61,275 bases of DNA from Schleiferilactobacillus perolens DSM 12744 (GCF_001435585.1 NZ_AZEC01000015.1:1-61275); one strand, 5' to 3'; numbered from the stretch's first letter, positions 50,951 through 60,890 are shown. Made by a program: numbers and translations. Notes: a model not told the origin generated them from the sequence alone.

Positions 50951-52168
50951 ATGAAGGATGTTTTTCGATTTCAGTTCAAGCAGTTGCCGTTGTCGCTATT
51001 GGTCATCACTGCCAGTGTGCTGTTTATTTTGATTTGTGTGCCAGTTCAGCACGACATTACAACTTACAGAGACCAGTCGACCTCCACATCCCAATCAATT
51101 CGCAATATGATTGGGTGGCTTGATCCGCCGATTAAGGAATATTCTCAACCGCCTGCCGATAAATCCATACCGCATTTGTCGGAAGAACAGAGACTTATTT
51201 CTGAATCAAATTATAAAGGAATCCGCAGTGCGTTGAGCCAGAGGGACTATCGCCAAGTCAATAAACTTATTCTGGCACAGTCACGTGACGTCCCCCAAGA
51301 CGGCTTTCAATATATATTAACCGCAGGATATTGGTTTACTGGGAACACAAGAGGAAGGATTAATCTTGCATTGCCTTATAGTTACCTTGTTTCTCACCGG
51401 TTGAACGTCACTCCGATGGTCAGTGATCGGAGTGATGCCGTCAACGCTATCAGTAGAGTACTTGGTACTTATCAGCCAATTGACCTGGAAAATGGGGACA
51501 GTGGTTTGATTCTGTACATCCTTCTTGGACTCATGTGCGTGCTATTTGGTTTTGTTTCCACGAAGAATTTCCAAAACAAAACTGATAACTTCGTCCATAC
51601 TTTGCCTGTATCCGTTCTTCGTTATCAGAGCACTCGCTCCTTTTTAACGATAGTCGCATTCGACTGCGCATTGGTAATTGCAATCGGGTTGAACATCATC
51701 ATCATTGCGTTGACCCCTGATCATAATTTTGGCAGTTTTCTTTATCCGCTCGTTTACGTCCACAATGGAGACACCGCCCTGGTTATATTATGGCAGTTTT
51801 ATGCAATTTGGCTACTGTTACTAAACCTGTGGGCATTCCTACTATGCGGCATATCTTTGCTCATTAGTCACTGGATTAGGAATCCAATTGCTAACATATT
51901 TTGTCTTGCCGTTATTGCCTTTGCCAAACCGTTGAGTTTATTAGCAATGCTGCCTCAAAAGATTCAGCTGTTTCTACCGTTAAGCTACACGGCAATGTCT
52001 GACATGGTTTACCTGATGGGAGAGTTTGATATGTTGCCACCCGCCAAATGGATATTGATTTTTATCGTCTGGGATATATTGGTTTGGGCGGCATTAGCGG
52101 TGATAATCAAAATTCAGGAACGGCCGCTATCTTCACGTCGAGCCAGTTTAGCAAGTCAAAATCGGTAA
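50951..52168 (+). CDS. ABC-2-type permease 2 of first cluster
   Basis: A 405-residue membrane protein with one N-terminal segment, an outside domain to about residue 180, and five or six C-terminal segments. It is a paralogue of the next gene: SQSIRNM...LDPPIKEYS versus SRSIRYM...LDLPIREYS, and LNVTPMVSDRSDAVN versus LNVTPLVSDRSDALN. The ATG at 50951 follows AAGGAGGGG, 13 bp after the previous stop. Confidence 0.8.
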   Translation: MKDVFRFQFKQLPLSLLVITASVLFILICVPVQHDITTYRDQSTSTSQSIRNMIGWLDPPIKEYSQPPADKSIPHLSEEQRLISESNYKGIRSALSQRDYRQVNKLILAQSRDVPQDGFQYILTAGYWFTGNTRGRINLALPYSYLVSHRLNVTPMVSDRSDAVNAISRVLGTYQPIDLENGDSGLILYILLGLMCVLFGFVSTKNFQNKTDNFVHTLPVSVLRYQSTRSFLTIVAFDCALVIAIGLNIIIIALTPDHNFGSFLYPLVYVHNGDTALVILWQFYAIWLLLLNLWAFLLCGISLLISHWIRNPIANIFCLAVIAFAKPLSLLAMLPQKIQLFLPLSYTAMSDMVYLMGEFDMLPPAKWILIFIVWDILVWAALAVIIKIQERPLSSRRASLASQNR

Positions 52169-52204
52169 CCACTACTTGCCGAAAACGTATGAGGAGGGTC
52201 AAAA

Positions 52205-53440
52205 ATGAGAAGTTTTTTGCGCTTTCAACTCAAACGACTGCCTTGGCGGCTAATTGCTCTTGCTTTTGGCCTGCTTTTTGTCTTGATATACTTCTCGGGT
52301 CGGTTCGACATTACTACTTTCCCAAATCAACCCACTTCGATTTCCCGGTCCATCCGATATATGGACAAACAACTTGACCTGCCTATCAGAGAGTATTCTC
52401 CCAATACTGACAAAACGGAGTCATCGAATGTTCCAAAAGACCAGCGGGACTTTTCTGAAATGAACTATCGGAAAATCAAGAATGCACTACACCAAAAGAA
52501 ATATCGACTGGTTAACTTGCTTATTTTGTATCAACTGCAAAAAGCACCTCGGGATTATTATCCCGGAATAATCTTGTCTGCGGGCTTTAACGATATGTGG
52601 ATCAATACCTGGGAATCAAGTACGACCGTCCAAGAAAAGGAACATGTTGATTTAAACATTCCATATGAATATCTTGTGACACAGCGGTTGAATGTGACAC
52701 CCTTGGTCAGTGACAGAAGCGATGCACTCAATGTAGTCGCTAACGTACTTGGTATTCACCGCTGGAATGATTGGCTGCAAAGTAATAACACTTTGTTGGT
52801 ACGGGTCTTTCTCGCACTCATGTGTATTCTGTTCGGTCTGGTTTTTACGAGAGAGTACTCACATCAATCAGATGATTTCACGCGAACGCTACCCATTTCC
52901 ATGTTCCGGTATCAGGCGGCCCGTGCTTTCCTCACCATTCTTGTTTTTGACTTGGTGGTGCTCAGTGTCGTGATTCTGAATATCGTGATCTTTACTCTGA
53001 CACCTGACCACGATCTCGGTAGTCTGCTGTATCCCATTGTTTTTATGAACAAAGGTGACACCATCTTTGTGGTTTTGTGGCAATTCTATGGGTTATGGTT
53101 TTTGTTGATCAATCTCTGGGCCTTTTTCTTGGCCGGTTTGTCGCTGCTATTCAGTTTTTGGATTAAAGGTTCCGTCACCAACATCTTTTGTCTCGGCGTG
53201 ATTGCTTTTGCCAAACCGTTGAATTTGTTAGCTTTGTTTCCAAAAGAAGTGCAGCCCTTTTTGCCAGCGAACTATGATGCCTTTTCAGACATGTTTTACC
53301 GGCTCGACTTGTTCGATACATTACCGCCCAGCAAATGGATTGCCATTTTCGCGGCTTGGATCGTTCTTGTCTGGATTGCTGTGGCATTGATTATCAAAAT
53401 ACGCGAACGGCCTAAATTATTCGTTTCTCACGCCAATTGA
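52205..53440 (+). CDS. ABC-2-type permease 3 of first cluster
   Basis: A 411-residue paralogue of the preceding permease with the same layout. GAGGAGGG precedes the ATG, 36 bp after the previous stop. The two copies have diverged through the outside domain, as if they form a heterodimer or see different ligands. No accessory peptide or two-component gene lies next to the cluster, so neither the signal nor the substrate can be named. Confidence 0.8.
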   Translation: MRSFLRFQLKRLPWRLIALAFGLLFVLIYFSGRFDITTFPNQPTSISRSIRYMDKQLDLPIREYSPNTDKTESSNVPKDQRDFSEMNYRKIKNALHQKKYRLVNLLILYQLQKAPRDYYPGIILSAGFNDMWINTWESSTTVQEKEHVDLNIPYEYLVTQRLNVTPLVSDRSDALNVVANVLGIHRWNDWLQSNNTLLVRVFLALMCILFGLVFTREYSHQSDDFTRTLPISMFRYQAARAFLTILVFDLVVLSVVILNIVIFTLTPDHDLGSLLYPIVFMNKGDTIFVVLWQFYGLWFLLINLWAFFLAGLSLLFSFWIKGSVTNIFCLGVIAFAKPLNLLALFPKEVQPFLPANYDAFSDMFYRLDLFDTLPPSKWIAIFAAWIVLVWIAVALIIKIRERPKLFVSHAN

Positions 53441-53554
53441 ATGGCGCCATGCTTCGAGTAAACTCGGCCACTGAACATTTAGAAACCGGTTGCCCATTCC
53501 CTGGGATAATTCGATACAATGGAGTTAAACCCAATCCACGAAAGGAATATCGTT

Positions 53555-54946
53555 ATGGCCACTATCCGCGAACGCGGCAACCAGTTTCTGACACGCTTCT
53601 TCTCGGGGCGCGACATCAGCTATCGGTTTGTCTTTGCCCTGTTAATCCCCGTTGTGATTGACCAGTTCTTCCTGGTCAGTTTCAACTTTATTAATACGAG
53701 CATGATTTCTTCCTCCGGGACTGCCGCCATCAGTGCGGTCAACATGGTCGGGAGTTTGAACATCTTCTTGGTGCAGTTCTTCGTCGCCATTGGCTTAGGC
53801 GGGACCGTGTTGATTGCTCAGCATTATGGGCACAAAGACTACGCCATCCTCGGTAAGTTGGTGAACGGTACCGTGTATGGCGCGATTCTGGTAGCCACTT
53901 TGTTGGCGATTGTGTTCATGGTATTGCACGAGCAGATCCTAACGGCTTTATTTGGGCGCGCCGATCCGGGTGTCTTAGACGATGCCGCCACGTATTTAAT
54001 GGGAATCTTGATCAGTTACCCATTCCAAGCTGTGGTGGAAGGCACTAACGGTAGTCTGCGCGGAGTCGGTCGAACAAAGACCTCGCTGCAATTATCGCTG
54101 ACCATGAATGCCATTTATTTAGGCTTCAATATTGTATTCGTCAGCTGGTTGAAAATGGGTGTGATCGGTCTCGCCATTTCGCTGAACATTTCGCGGGTCT
54201 TGGCGGCTGGTTTAGCCATCTGGATGTTGTACCGCAATCGGGCCATCTTCAACATGCGGCTGCAAATTCTGAAGCGCATCAATTTTGCGACCGTGCGCCA
54301 AGTGATCCTCGTGGCGATTCCGTTTGCCGCCGAGTCGATCTTCTTTAATGGTGGCAAAATCATCATGCAAATTATGATTGTCAGCTTGGGTACCGACATG
54401 ATTGCGGCCAATGCCATCGGCGGTTCCTGGATTCAGTTGTCCGAAATCATTCCCAGTGCGCTGGGGACGGCGCTGGTTCCCATTGTTGGGCAATCCATGG
54501 GCCGGCGCAACACCCACGATGCCCGCAAACTCACCAAGTCCTTTGTCATTTTGGGCATGATTCTTTTCCTCACCGTGGACTTAATCTTGCTGCCGATCTT
54601 TCCAGTGGGGATCCAAATCTTTAATCCGCCAGCTGCCATTGTACCGGTCATTTTCCGCATGTACCTTATCTGTTTAGTGATGCACTGCTTAACCTGGCCG
54701 ATCAGTTTCGTACTGCCCAATGCTTTGCGGGCCGCCGGGGACGGCAAATTCACCACCACCGTATCATTGCTGTCGATGTGGCTATTTCGGCTCGGTATTG
54801 GTTACCTAGTCGGGATTGTTTGGGGGTATGGCTTGGTGGGTATCTACCTGGTGATGTCCCTAGAGTGGGGCGTGCGCGGCACCATTTTCCTTCTTCGATT
54901 CCGGGGGAAGAAATGGTACGAGAAGAACTTGCTAAAATCCGTCTAA
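53555..54946 (+). CDS. MATE family efflux transporter
   Basis: A 463-residue MATE-type multidrug/cation exporter with twelve membrane segments in two halves. ALLIPVVIDQFFLVSFNFINTSMIS, GTVLIAQHYGHKD and GTALVPIVGQSMGR match the repeated MATE core. GAAAGGAAT precedes the ATG at 53555; the frame extends upstream without cause. Not in operon with the ABC genes upstream, although it lies 114 bp behind them. Substrate unknown. Confidence 0.88.
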   Translation: MATIRERGNQFLTRFFSGRDISYRFVFALLIPVVIDQFFLVSFNFINTSMISSSGTAAISAVNMVGSLNIFLVQFFVAIGLGGTVLIAQHYGHKDYAILGKLVNGTVYGAILVATLLAIVFMVLHEQILTALFGRADPGVLDDAATYLMGILISYPFQAVVEGTNGSLRGVGRTKTSLQLSLTMNAIYLGFNIVFVSWLKMGVIGLAISLNISRVLAAGLAIWMLYRNRAIFNMRLQILKRINFATVRQVILVAIPFAAESIFFNGGKIIMQIMIVSLGTDMIAANAIGGSWIQLSEIIPSALGTALVPIVGQSMGRRNTHDARKLTKSFVILGMILFLTVDLILLPIFPVGIQIFNPPAAIVPVIFRMYLICLVMHCLTWPISFVLPNALRAAGDGKFTTTVSLLSMWLFRLGIGYLVGIVWGYGLVGIYLVMSLEWGVRGTIFLLRFRGKKWYEKNLLKSV

Positions 54947-54950
54947 AATC

Positions 54951-55000
54951 AAATCGTGCCCCACAATGGCGACTAGTTGCCATTGTGGGGCACGATTATT
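54951..55000. terminator. Strong bidirectional terminator
   Basis: AATCGTGCCCCACAATGGC (54952-54970) pairs perfectly with 54979-54997 around an 8-nt loop, then T-rich sequence; it ends MATE on plus and rsgA-like on minus. Confidence 0.92.
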
Positions 55001-55008
55001 TTAATGAG

Positions 55009-56049
55009 TTAATTGGCGTATCGTCGTTTGTTTGCCCGATGTTCCAGCACCTTACTGCGCTGCGCCGTTTGCCGAGCAATAAAAGCACTCTCTCGCTGCA
55101 ACTTGCGATAACTCGCCAGTCGGTGCGGATCTAACGTGCCAGCCTGGATGGCCGCTTGCACAGCACACCCGGGTTCGTGTTCGTGGGTACAATCGCGGAA
55201 ACGGCAATTTTGTGCCAATGCTTCAATATCCTGGAAAGATTGGGCAAAAGAGGTCTCGTCTGTATCCCAAAGTTGCAGTTCCCGCATTCCCGGTGTGTCC
55301 ATCAATAAGCCGCCAGTGGGCAACCGGAAAATTTCCTTGCTTGTGGTGGTGTGTTTCCCGTGGTCATCACCAGACCGGACATCCTTCGTGGCCTGGACTT
55401 GAGCGCCCAGCAGCCAATTGGCCAAGGTGGATTTGCCAGCACCAGAAGAGCCTAACAGCACCACGGTTTGGCCGGTCTGGAAATACGGCAAAAGCGCGTC
55501 TTTGCCTTGGCCCGCAACGGCACTGACCGCCTGTACTGGCATCCCAGGGGCCGTTTCTTGTACAGCGGCAATTTGTTCCGAGACATGATCGGTTAAGTCT
55601 GCTTTGGTTAACACGACCACGGGGGCCGCATTACTGTCATAGGCCAAAGTCACATACCGTTCTAGGCGGCGCAGGTTAAAATCGTGGTTCAGCGCCATGA
55701 CGATGAAGACTGTGTCCATGTTGGCTGCCACCACCTGGGCATCCGTGGTCACTCCGGCCATCTTCCGGGTGAATTGGGAAAACCGAGGAAGAATGCTTTC
55801 GATGAGAACCGGCCCATTGGCCACTGCGCGACAGACGATCCAGTCGCCCACAGCCGGGAAATCTGCCCGAGAGACGGCATTGAACCGTAACTTCCCAGTG
55901 ACTTCAGCCGAATGCAATCCGTCCTCAGTGACCACCCGATACAACTCTTTTTGTTCGCCAATGACCCGGGCCAATTGAGTGTTGGCCGAGAGCAGGGCGG
56001 TGTTGCGAATGCGATCTGTGAGACCGTACATTTCTAAATAATTGATCAA
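55009..56049 (-). CDS. RsgA-type circularly permuted GTPase
   Basis: A 346-residue GTPase of the RsgA/YjeQ family, acting in late 30S ribosome maturation. Order: OB-fold (about 30-100), permuted G domain with TKADL (G4), GSSGAGKST (G1, about 195) and DTPGMRE (G3), then a zinc domain CRFRDCTHEHEPGC. The start is TTG at 56049 after GAGG; the next in-frame ATG is six codons in. It resembles the longer (about 350) RsgA form found as an extra gene in some lactobacilli; whether a second rsgA exists elsewhere is unknown. Confidence 0.9.
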   Translation of the reverse strand: MINYLEMYGLTDRIRNTALLSANTQLARVIGEQKELYRVVTEDGLHSAEVTGKLRFNAVSRADFPAVGDWIVCRAVANGPVLIESILPRFSQFTRKMAGVTTDAQVVAANMDTVFIVMALNHDFNLRRLERYVTLAYDSNAAPVVVLTKADLTDHVSEQIAAVQETAPGMPVQAVSAVAGQGKDALLPYFQTGQTVVLLGSSGAGKSTLANWLLGAQVQATKDVRSGDDHGKHTTTSKEIFRLPTGGLLMDTPGMRELQLWDTDETSFAQSFQDIEALAQNCRFRDCTHEHEPGCAVQAAIQAGTLDPHRLASYRKLQRESAFIARQTAQRSKVLEHRANKRRYAN

Positions 56050-56108
56050 TAAAAAACCTCACTATCTTTATCTGTTGAGTCAAATAGCAGGCAATTGTCC
56101 TAAAAAAG

Positions 56109-56188
56109 GGCACAAAAATACACCTGTCAGAATAACTGTCCACTATCACGTTGTGCCTAATAGTTGGGCTGCATTATTCCACAGGTGT
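56109..56188. repeat. Interleaved inverted repeats (possible pseudoknot)
   Basis: GGCACAA (56109-56115) pairs with TTGTGCC (56151-56157). ACACCTGT-CA-GAATAA (56120-56135) pairs with TTATTC-C-ACAGGTGT (56174-56188). The two pairings cross, giving a pseudoknot layout. It lies in the 437-bp gap between the RsgA-like gene and the second ABC cluster. Confidence 0.45.
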
Positions 56189-56206
56189 TAACATCAAAAA
56201 ATGAGA

Positions 56207-56266
56207 TTAATCAGCGGCGGGATAAGCAGCGTCCATAACAATGCTCTTCTTCGTTGTTTTTGCCAT
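56207..56266 (-). CDS. Possible 19-residue peptide
   Basis: Minus-strand ATG at 56266 preceded by AAAGGGAGT at good spacing, ending TAA: MAKTTKKSIVMDAAYPAAD. It could be a leader peptide or small peptide gene next to an ABC cluster, or chance. Confidence 0.3.
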   Translation of the reverse strand: MAKTTKKSIVMDAAYPAAD

Positions 56267-56486
56267 GATCGCCACTCCCTTTCAAATTGATTACCCATAG
56301 CATAGCGGACGGGATTGCGGCTGTCAACGGCCAATTTGATTTCAAGAGGCACATCTGTTGATTCCCACGGCACTATGTAACATACTGAGCATGTGAGCAG
56401 GTCCGCAGGTACATTCAAGGTCACGCTCTCTATCTTTCCAATGAGCAAGGGACTATAGAGATCTTTTTGAGGGAAGGGAGCCTTGT

Positions 56487-57764
56487 ATGGTTCGCTTAGA
56501 GCTAACAAAACTGTGGCGGCAAAACAAACTCATACCCTGCATCGTGCTTTTGCTCATTCTCATGGTCGGTTCCCTAGAGGCCTCAACATTCATGCAAGGT
56601 CAACGGCTTAATACTGCTGAGGAGACTAGTGAACAATGGATTAAATTATTAAAAAAGACAATCCAGCCAAAAGATCCCAAACAATGGTTACCTAAGGATA
56701 AGTCTGCGATGCAACTACTAGAAAAACAATTAGTCGATCTTAAGCGTCGTGATGGCATGGCTTTGCGTAAAGATGCTGTCGAACAGTTCACTCAAATTAG
56801 TCCCATGATATCTTATTCAGGCAACGTAATTGTGGATTCCAATCTGCACTCTGGAGAAGTGGAAGCCACACGAAAAGAGTTATTGTATTTACAGCGACAT
56901 AATCTGGCGACCATGTTGCCGCTCACCATCCGGACAAATCCCCAGACAGCCCTAACCAACACTGTTTCTGTGGATCAGAGAAATGTGTTTCAAGAACTTA
57001 CGCAACGTTTTTATGTGAGGGGGTGGGAACAGATCTGGTTGTGGAGCACGGTTGGCGGCCTATTAGTTGCACTGGCGGTAATCAATATGTTTTTGGGGGA
57101 TATTTTGGCCAATGAATATGACTCTCAAAGTGATCATACGGCTTGGTTACGGCTGCACAATTATGGTCAAGCGAAGATGGTGTTAACCAAGTTGGGCGTG
57201 CATTTTGTTTTATCATGTCTTATGCTTTTCACGGCACTGGGTATCTTTTTAGTTTATGCTTGGCTGCGTAATGGATTGGGTGATTTGCGTTATCCTGTTC
57301 AAGCCTGGGCATTAGGCAAGAAGGTCATTTCACCATACTCGTGGCCGACAGCGACGGAAGAGGCCAATTATTTTGCGCCATTACAGATTACTTTCATTCC
57401 TTTGGCGCGGTACTTAGGCCTTTTCGGCTTTTTTGGATTCGCTATTCTTTTCTTGAACAGTACCTTGACGCTGCTGATTAATCGGCTAGTTAAGATTCGA
57501 TTACTGGCACTTTTAATCATGGTGGTATTGCCTGTGATAGGGCTTGTTTTGCCAGCTAGTATTTATAACCCATTTACGTATTTAAATAGCGATTGGGTCG
57601 TCAGTAATTATTTAGGCTATTTCCTCCGTCAACGGTCGTCAGTTTATCCATGGATTATTGGCGGTATTGGAATAATAGCCGTCGGGTGTTTATTATTGAC
57701 GATTATGCCGCTGAGAAGAAAGCTTGGTGGTCTCAAATTGGCTAAGTCTAGCGGTGCTGTTTGA
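56487..57764 (+). CDS. ABC-2-type permease 1 of second cluster
   Basis: A 425-residue membrane protein: N-terminal segment (IPCIVLLLILMVGSLEAS), an outside domain of about 150 residues, then five or six segments. It opens MVRLELTKLWRQNK, nearly the same as the next gene, with which it shares most of its length. AGGGAG precedes the ATG. The cluster order is permease, permease, ATPase, permease, the reverse logic of the cluster at 49-53 kb. Base composition looks lower in G+C than the housekeeping genes nearby. Confidence 0.82.
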   Translation: MVRLELTKLWRQNKLIPCIVLLLILMVGSLEASTFMQGQRLNTAEETSEQWIKLLKKTIQPKDPKQWLPKDKSAMQLLEKQLVDLKRRDGMALRKDAVEQFTQISPMISYSGNVIVDSNLHSGEVEATRKELLYLQRHNLATMLPLTIRTNPQTALTNTVSVDQRNVFQELTQRFYVRGWEQIWLWSTVGGLLVALAVINMFLGDILANEYDSQSDHTAWLRLHNYGQAKMVLTKLGVHFVLSCLMLFTALGIFLVYAWLRNGLGDLRYPVQAWALGKKVISPYSWPTATEEANYFAPLQITFIPLARYLGLFGFFGFAILFLNSTLTLLINRLVKIRLLALLIMVVLPVIGLVLPASIYNPFTYLNSDWVVSNYLGYFLRQRSSVYPWIIGGIGIIAVGCLLLTIMPLRRKLGGLKLAKSSGAV

Positions 57765-57834
57765 TGGATTGGCCTGACAATCTGCCGCAAATCCGATCAT
57801 AGATTGTGAAAGAACCAGCGGGAGGTGAGCGAAT

Positions 57835-59091
57835 ATGATTCGTCTTGAGTTAACAAAACTGTGGCGGCAAAACAAAATCATTCCCTGCATAATGCTTTTA
57901 CTCATGCTTATGGTGGGGTCTCTTGAAATTTCGATATTCACACAAGGTCAACGGCTCAGTGATGCAGTGGAAACTAGTGAACAAACAATCAAAGAGTTGA
58001 AGCAGCCCAATCCGTTTCAAGGCACTAAACAACTGTTACCTGAAACAAAGTCAACAATTAGTCTGTTAGATAAACAACTGGTGGCCCTTAAGCGCCGTGA
58101 TGGAACGAGCTTGCGTGAAGTTGGTGTCAAACAGTTTATTCAAAAATGGCCGATGTTGTCATACTCGGGTGACAACATTATCGATTTTAATTTGCATTCT
58201 GGTGAGGTAGAGGCGACGCGTAAGGAACTGGTATATCTGCAGCATCATCAGCTTCCGACCATGCTGCCGCTGACTATTCGGACAAATCCTCAGACGGCTC
58301 TGACCAATAATGTTCCCGTGTTTCAGGACAAGGTATTTCAAGAGCTTACCCAACGTTTCTATGTTAAGGGGTGGGAACAAATCTGGTTGTGGAGTACGAT
58401 CGGCGGCATAATGATTGCATTGGCAGCAATTAATATTTTTCTTGGAGATATTTTAGCCAATGAACGTGATTCTCAAAACGATCATACGACATGGTTACGA
58501 TTACAACATTATGGCCGGGTGAAGATGGTGTTGACTAAATTGGGGGTGCATTTAGTTTTATCATGTCTCATGCTTTTCACAGCACTTGGCATCTTTTTAG
58601 TTTATGCTTGGCTGCGCAATGGATTGGGTGATTTGCGTTATCCTGTTCAAGCTTGGGCATTAGGCAAGAAGGTTGTCTCACCATACTTATGGTTGACGGC
58701 CACTGCCGAGGCCAATTATTTTGCCCCACTACAAATCACTTTTATTCCGTTGGCGCGGTACCTGGGTCTTTTAGGTATCTTTGGACTCGTTGTTCTCTTT
58801 CTGAATAGCACGTTGACGCTATTGATTAATCGCCTGGTTAGGATGCGTTTGCTGGCACTCTTGATCATGGTGGCATTGCCTCTATTAGGGCTTGTCCTGC
58901 CCGTCAGTATTTATAATCCATATACGTATTTGAATGGCGATTGGGTTGTCAGTAATTATTTGGGCTATTTTCTCAGTCAACGGGCCGCCGTATATCCTTG
59001 GGTTATTAGCGGTATTGGAATAGCGGCCATCGTGTGTTTGGTATTGGCACTGATACCGCTAAAAAGAAAGCAGGGTGGTCATTTTGGTTAA
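57835..59091 (+). CDS. ABC-2-type permease 2 of second cluster
   Basis: A 418-residue tandem paralogue of the preceding gene. Protein identity is high throughout, and the DNA is almost identical in the stretch encoding LRNGLGDLRYPVQAWALGKK (about 57270-57325 versus 58610-58675), which points to recent duplication or gene conversion. GGGAGGTGAG precedes the ATG. Its 3' end overlaps the ATPase start if the TTG at 59084 is used. Confidence 0.82.
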   Translation: MIRLELTKLWRQNKIIPCIMLLLMLMVGSLEISIFTQGQRLSDAVETSEQTIKELKQPNPFQGTKQLLPETKSTISLLDKQLVALKRRDGTSLREVGVKQFIQKWPMLSYSGDNIIDFNLHSGEVEATRKELVYLQHHQLPTMLPLTIRTNPQTALTNNVPVFQDKVFQELTQRFYVKGWEQIWLWSTIGGIMIALAAINIFLGDILANERDSQNDHTTWLRLQHYGRVKMVLTKLGVHLVLSCLMLFTALGIFLVYAWLRNGLGDLRYPVQAWALGKKVVSPYLWLTATAEANYFAPLQITFIPLARYLGLLGIFGLVVLFLNSTLTLLINRLVRMRLLALLIMVALPLLGLVLPVSIYNPYTYLNGDWVVSNYLGYFLSQRAAVYPWVISGIGIAAIVCLVLALIPLKRKQGGHFG

Positions 59092-59800
59092 GATGAATTT
59101 TGAAATTAAGGACTTAAGTTTTGCGTATCGGCGCCATCCAGTTTTTATCGAAGCTAATCTGACGCTGATGACATCGGGTGTATATGGCCTGGTGGGTCCC
59201 AATGGCAGCGGCAAGAGTACTTTGTTTAATTTAATCACCGGTCTGTTGCATCCCACTCAAGGGGCGATTACTTTGGATGGCACTGTGCTTACGCCTAATC
59301 TCGTGTTTGCCAATGTCGCCTATGCCCAGGACAGCAGTGTCTTATATCCATACTTGACGGGACGAGATCATATTCGGTTTGTGGCACTGCAGCATCATGT
59401 CGCGGCGGCAAGAATCGCTGCGGTGAGTGAGCAGTTAGAAATCACGCAGTTTGTGGATCAACGGGTGAGTAGTCTTTCGCAGGGGCAAAAGCAGCGATTG
59501 ATGATCGTGTTGGCACTCTTACCTGAAGCACGGCTATTATTGATGGATGAACCGCTCAACGGCTTGGACCCTGACAGTGTCATGATTATTCGCAACTTAT
59601 TGGAGGACTTTAAGTCGACGGCGCAAATGGTAATTGTCTCTTCCCACAACTTGGATGAACTGGACAAAGTCACGGATCAGATCATCTTTAAGGTTGATCA
59701 GGGCTTACAGTTTGAAACTGTCGCCGATGGGGCCGAAGCCCGGTATGCGGAACTGTATCATCATGCGCGACCTGTGAAGGCGGGGGATGGTCATGCGTAA
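59084..59800 (+). CDS. ABC exporter ATPase of second cluster
   Basis: A 238-residue ATPase: Walker A GPNGSGKST, signature SLSQGQKQRLMI, Walker B LLLMDEPLNGLDPDS and switch His VSSHNL. The start is uncertain: TTG at 59084 is 5 nt after AGGGTGG, while the ATG at 59093 is 14 nt away. Either way it is coupled to the upstream permease. The last permease begins inside its 3' end. Confidence 0.87.
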   Translation: MVKMNFEIKDLSFAYRRHPVFIEANLTLMTSGVYGLVGPNGSGKSTLFNLITGLLHPTQGAITLDGTVLTPNLVFANVAYAQDSSVLYPYLTGRDHIRFVALQHHVAAARIAAVSEQLEITQFVDQRVSSLSQGQKQRLMIVLALLPEARLLLMDEPLNGLDPDSVMIIRNLLEDFKSTAQMVIVSSHNLDELDKVTDQIIFKVDQGLQFETVADGAEARYAELYHHARPVKAGDGHA

Positions 59801-60890
59801 TTTGGCGATTTTATCCTGGCTGCGGGTTAAACGCCGCGGATTTTGGCTGTTGATTATTGGCGTCGCAATCGTCACCGGGGCCGCCTTTTTTGGCGTGACT
59901 AAATGGCAGCTGGCCCAAGAAAATAGTACGATTGCAGCCCGGCTGGAGCGCGGCAGTGAGGAACTGGGCGGCCAGTTGCGGGAGATACCGCCGAAACCGG
60001 CCAAGATTCCCAAGCACATGATCGGTTACTGGCACATGATTGACGCCAAGGAGCAGCTATTAGTGGCGATGCATCGCGGCAGTCAGGCAAAAACTGCTGG
60101 GAATGAACATGACTATACGCGCTGGCATGTAGCCATGTTAGAAGCGAGCATGCAATTGGACAAATATGTGCCCAATGGTGCTGCCGAATTTACCACTTTG
60201 GATATTCAGACTATCAAACGGCAGTTGAAACGAGACCGATACTTGCTGGCGACCGGTCAAACGGTGATCAATTCAATATACTCGTTGGCACCACGCGCGG
60301 TGCTTACCCGCCTATTTCTGTTTCTGCTTTGTCCCCCGATACTGATATTTCTGCTACTTGGATTGAATTGGTTGTGGCGAGACAGTTTTGACACCAAAAC
60401 CCACCAATTTCTCCTCCTGCATGTCCGCCAGCGCAGCCATGTGATGTGGGAAAACCTCGTCAGCACAATCGTATTGATGGCCCTTTTTAGTCTGATCTGT
60501 GGCGGTACAACAGGAATATTAGCCATACTTTTTGGTGGTAAAGAATCCGTGGCGTGGTCGTATCCGCTGACCCCCCAAACGTCACTCGGTGTCCAAGCCG
60601 CCATACTTGCCGTGTTTGCCGCACCGATCGTTTGGTGCCTCACCGCCGGGGTACAAGCCGGCACACTCTTGCTACATCACATCAGTACCCGAATCGCCGT
60701 GCTCGTTATCGTTTCGGCAGGTATCACCTTCCTGCCGTTCGGAATCAGTTTGAACCCATTTGCACAGCTAGGCTACCGCCTGCTGGATTGGCAGCAGCCG
60801 CTTAATATATGGGCGTTAGTGTCTTTGTTGATTGTAGCGGGCAGCTTAACAGGCGTTGTTAACATATTTCTTAATCGCCGCAATGCTTAA
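59793..60890 (+). CDS. ABC-2-type permease 3 of second cluster
   Basis: A 365-residue membrane protein with one N-terminal segment (FWLLIIGVAIVTGAAFFGV), an outside domain of about 150 residues with many charged residues, and five C-terminal segments. It is unlike the two tandem permeases in sequence but has the same topology. The ATG at 59793 is 6 nt after GGCGGGGG, within the ATPase 3' end (an ATG at 59787 abuts that site). No terminator is seen; the insertion-element hairpin begins 16 bp after the stop. Confidence 0.78.
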   Translation: MRNLAILSWLRVKRRGFWLLIIGVAIVTGAAFFGVTKWQLAQENSTIAARLERGSEELGGQLREIPPKPAKIPKHMIGYWHMIDAKEQLLVAMHRGSQAKTAGNEHDYTRWHVAMLEASMQLDKYVPNGAAEFTTLDIQTIKRQLKRDRYLLATGQTVINSIYSLAPRAVLTRLFLFLLCPPILIFLLLGLNWLWRDSFDTKTHQFLLLHVRQRSHVMWENLVSTIVLMALFSLICGGTTGILAILFGGKESVAWSYPLTPQTSLGVQAAILAVFAAPIVWCLTAGVQAGTLLLHHISTRIAVLVIVSAGITFLPFGISLNPFAQLGYRLLDWQQPLNIWALVSLLIVAGSLTGVVNIFLNRRNA

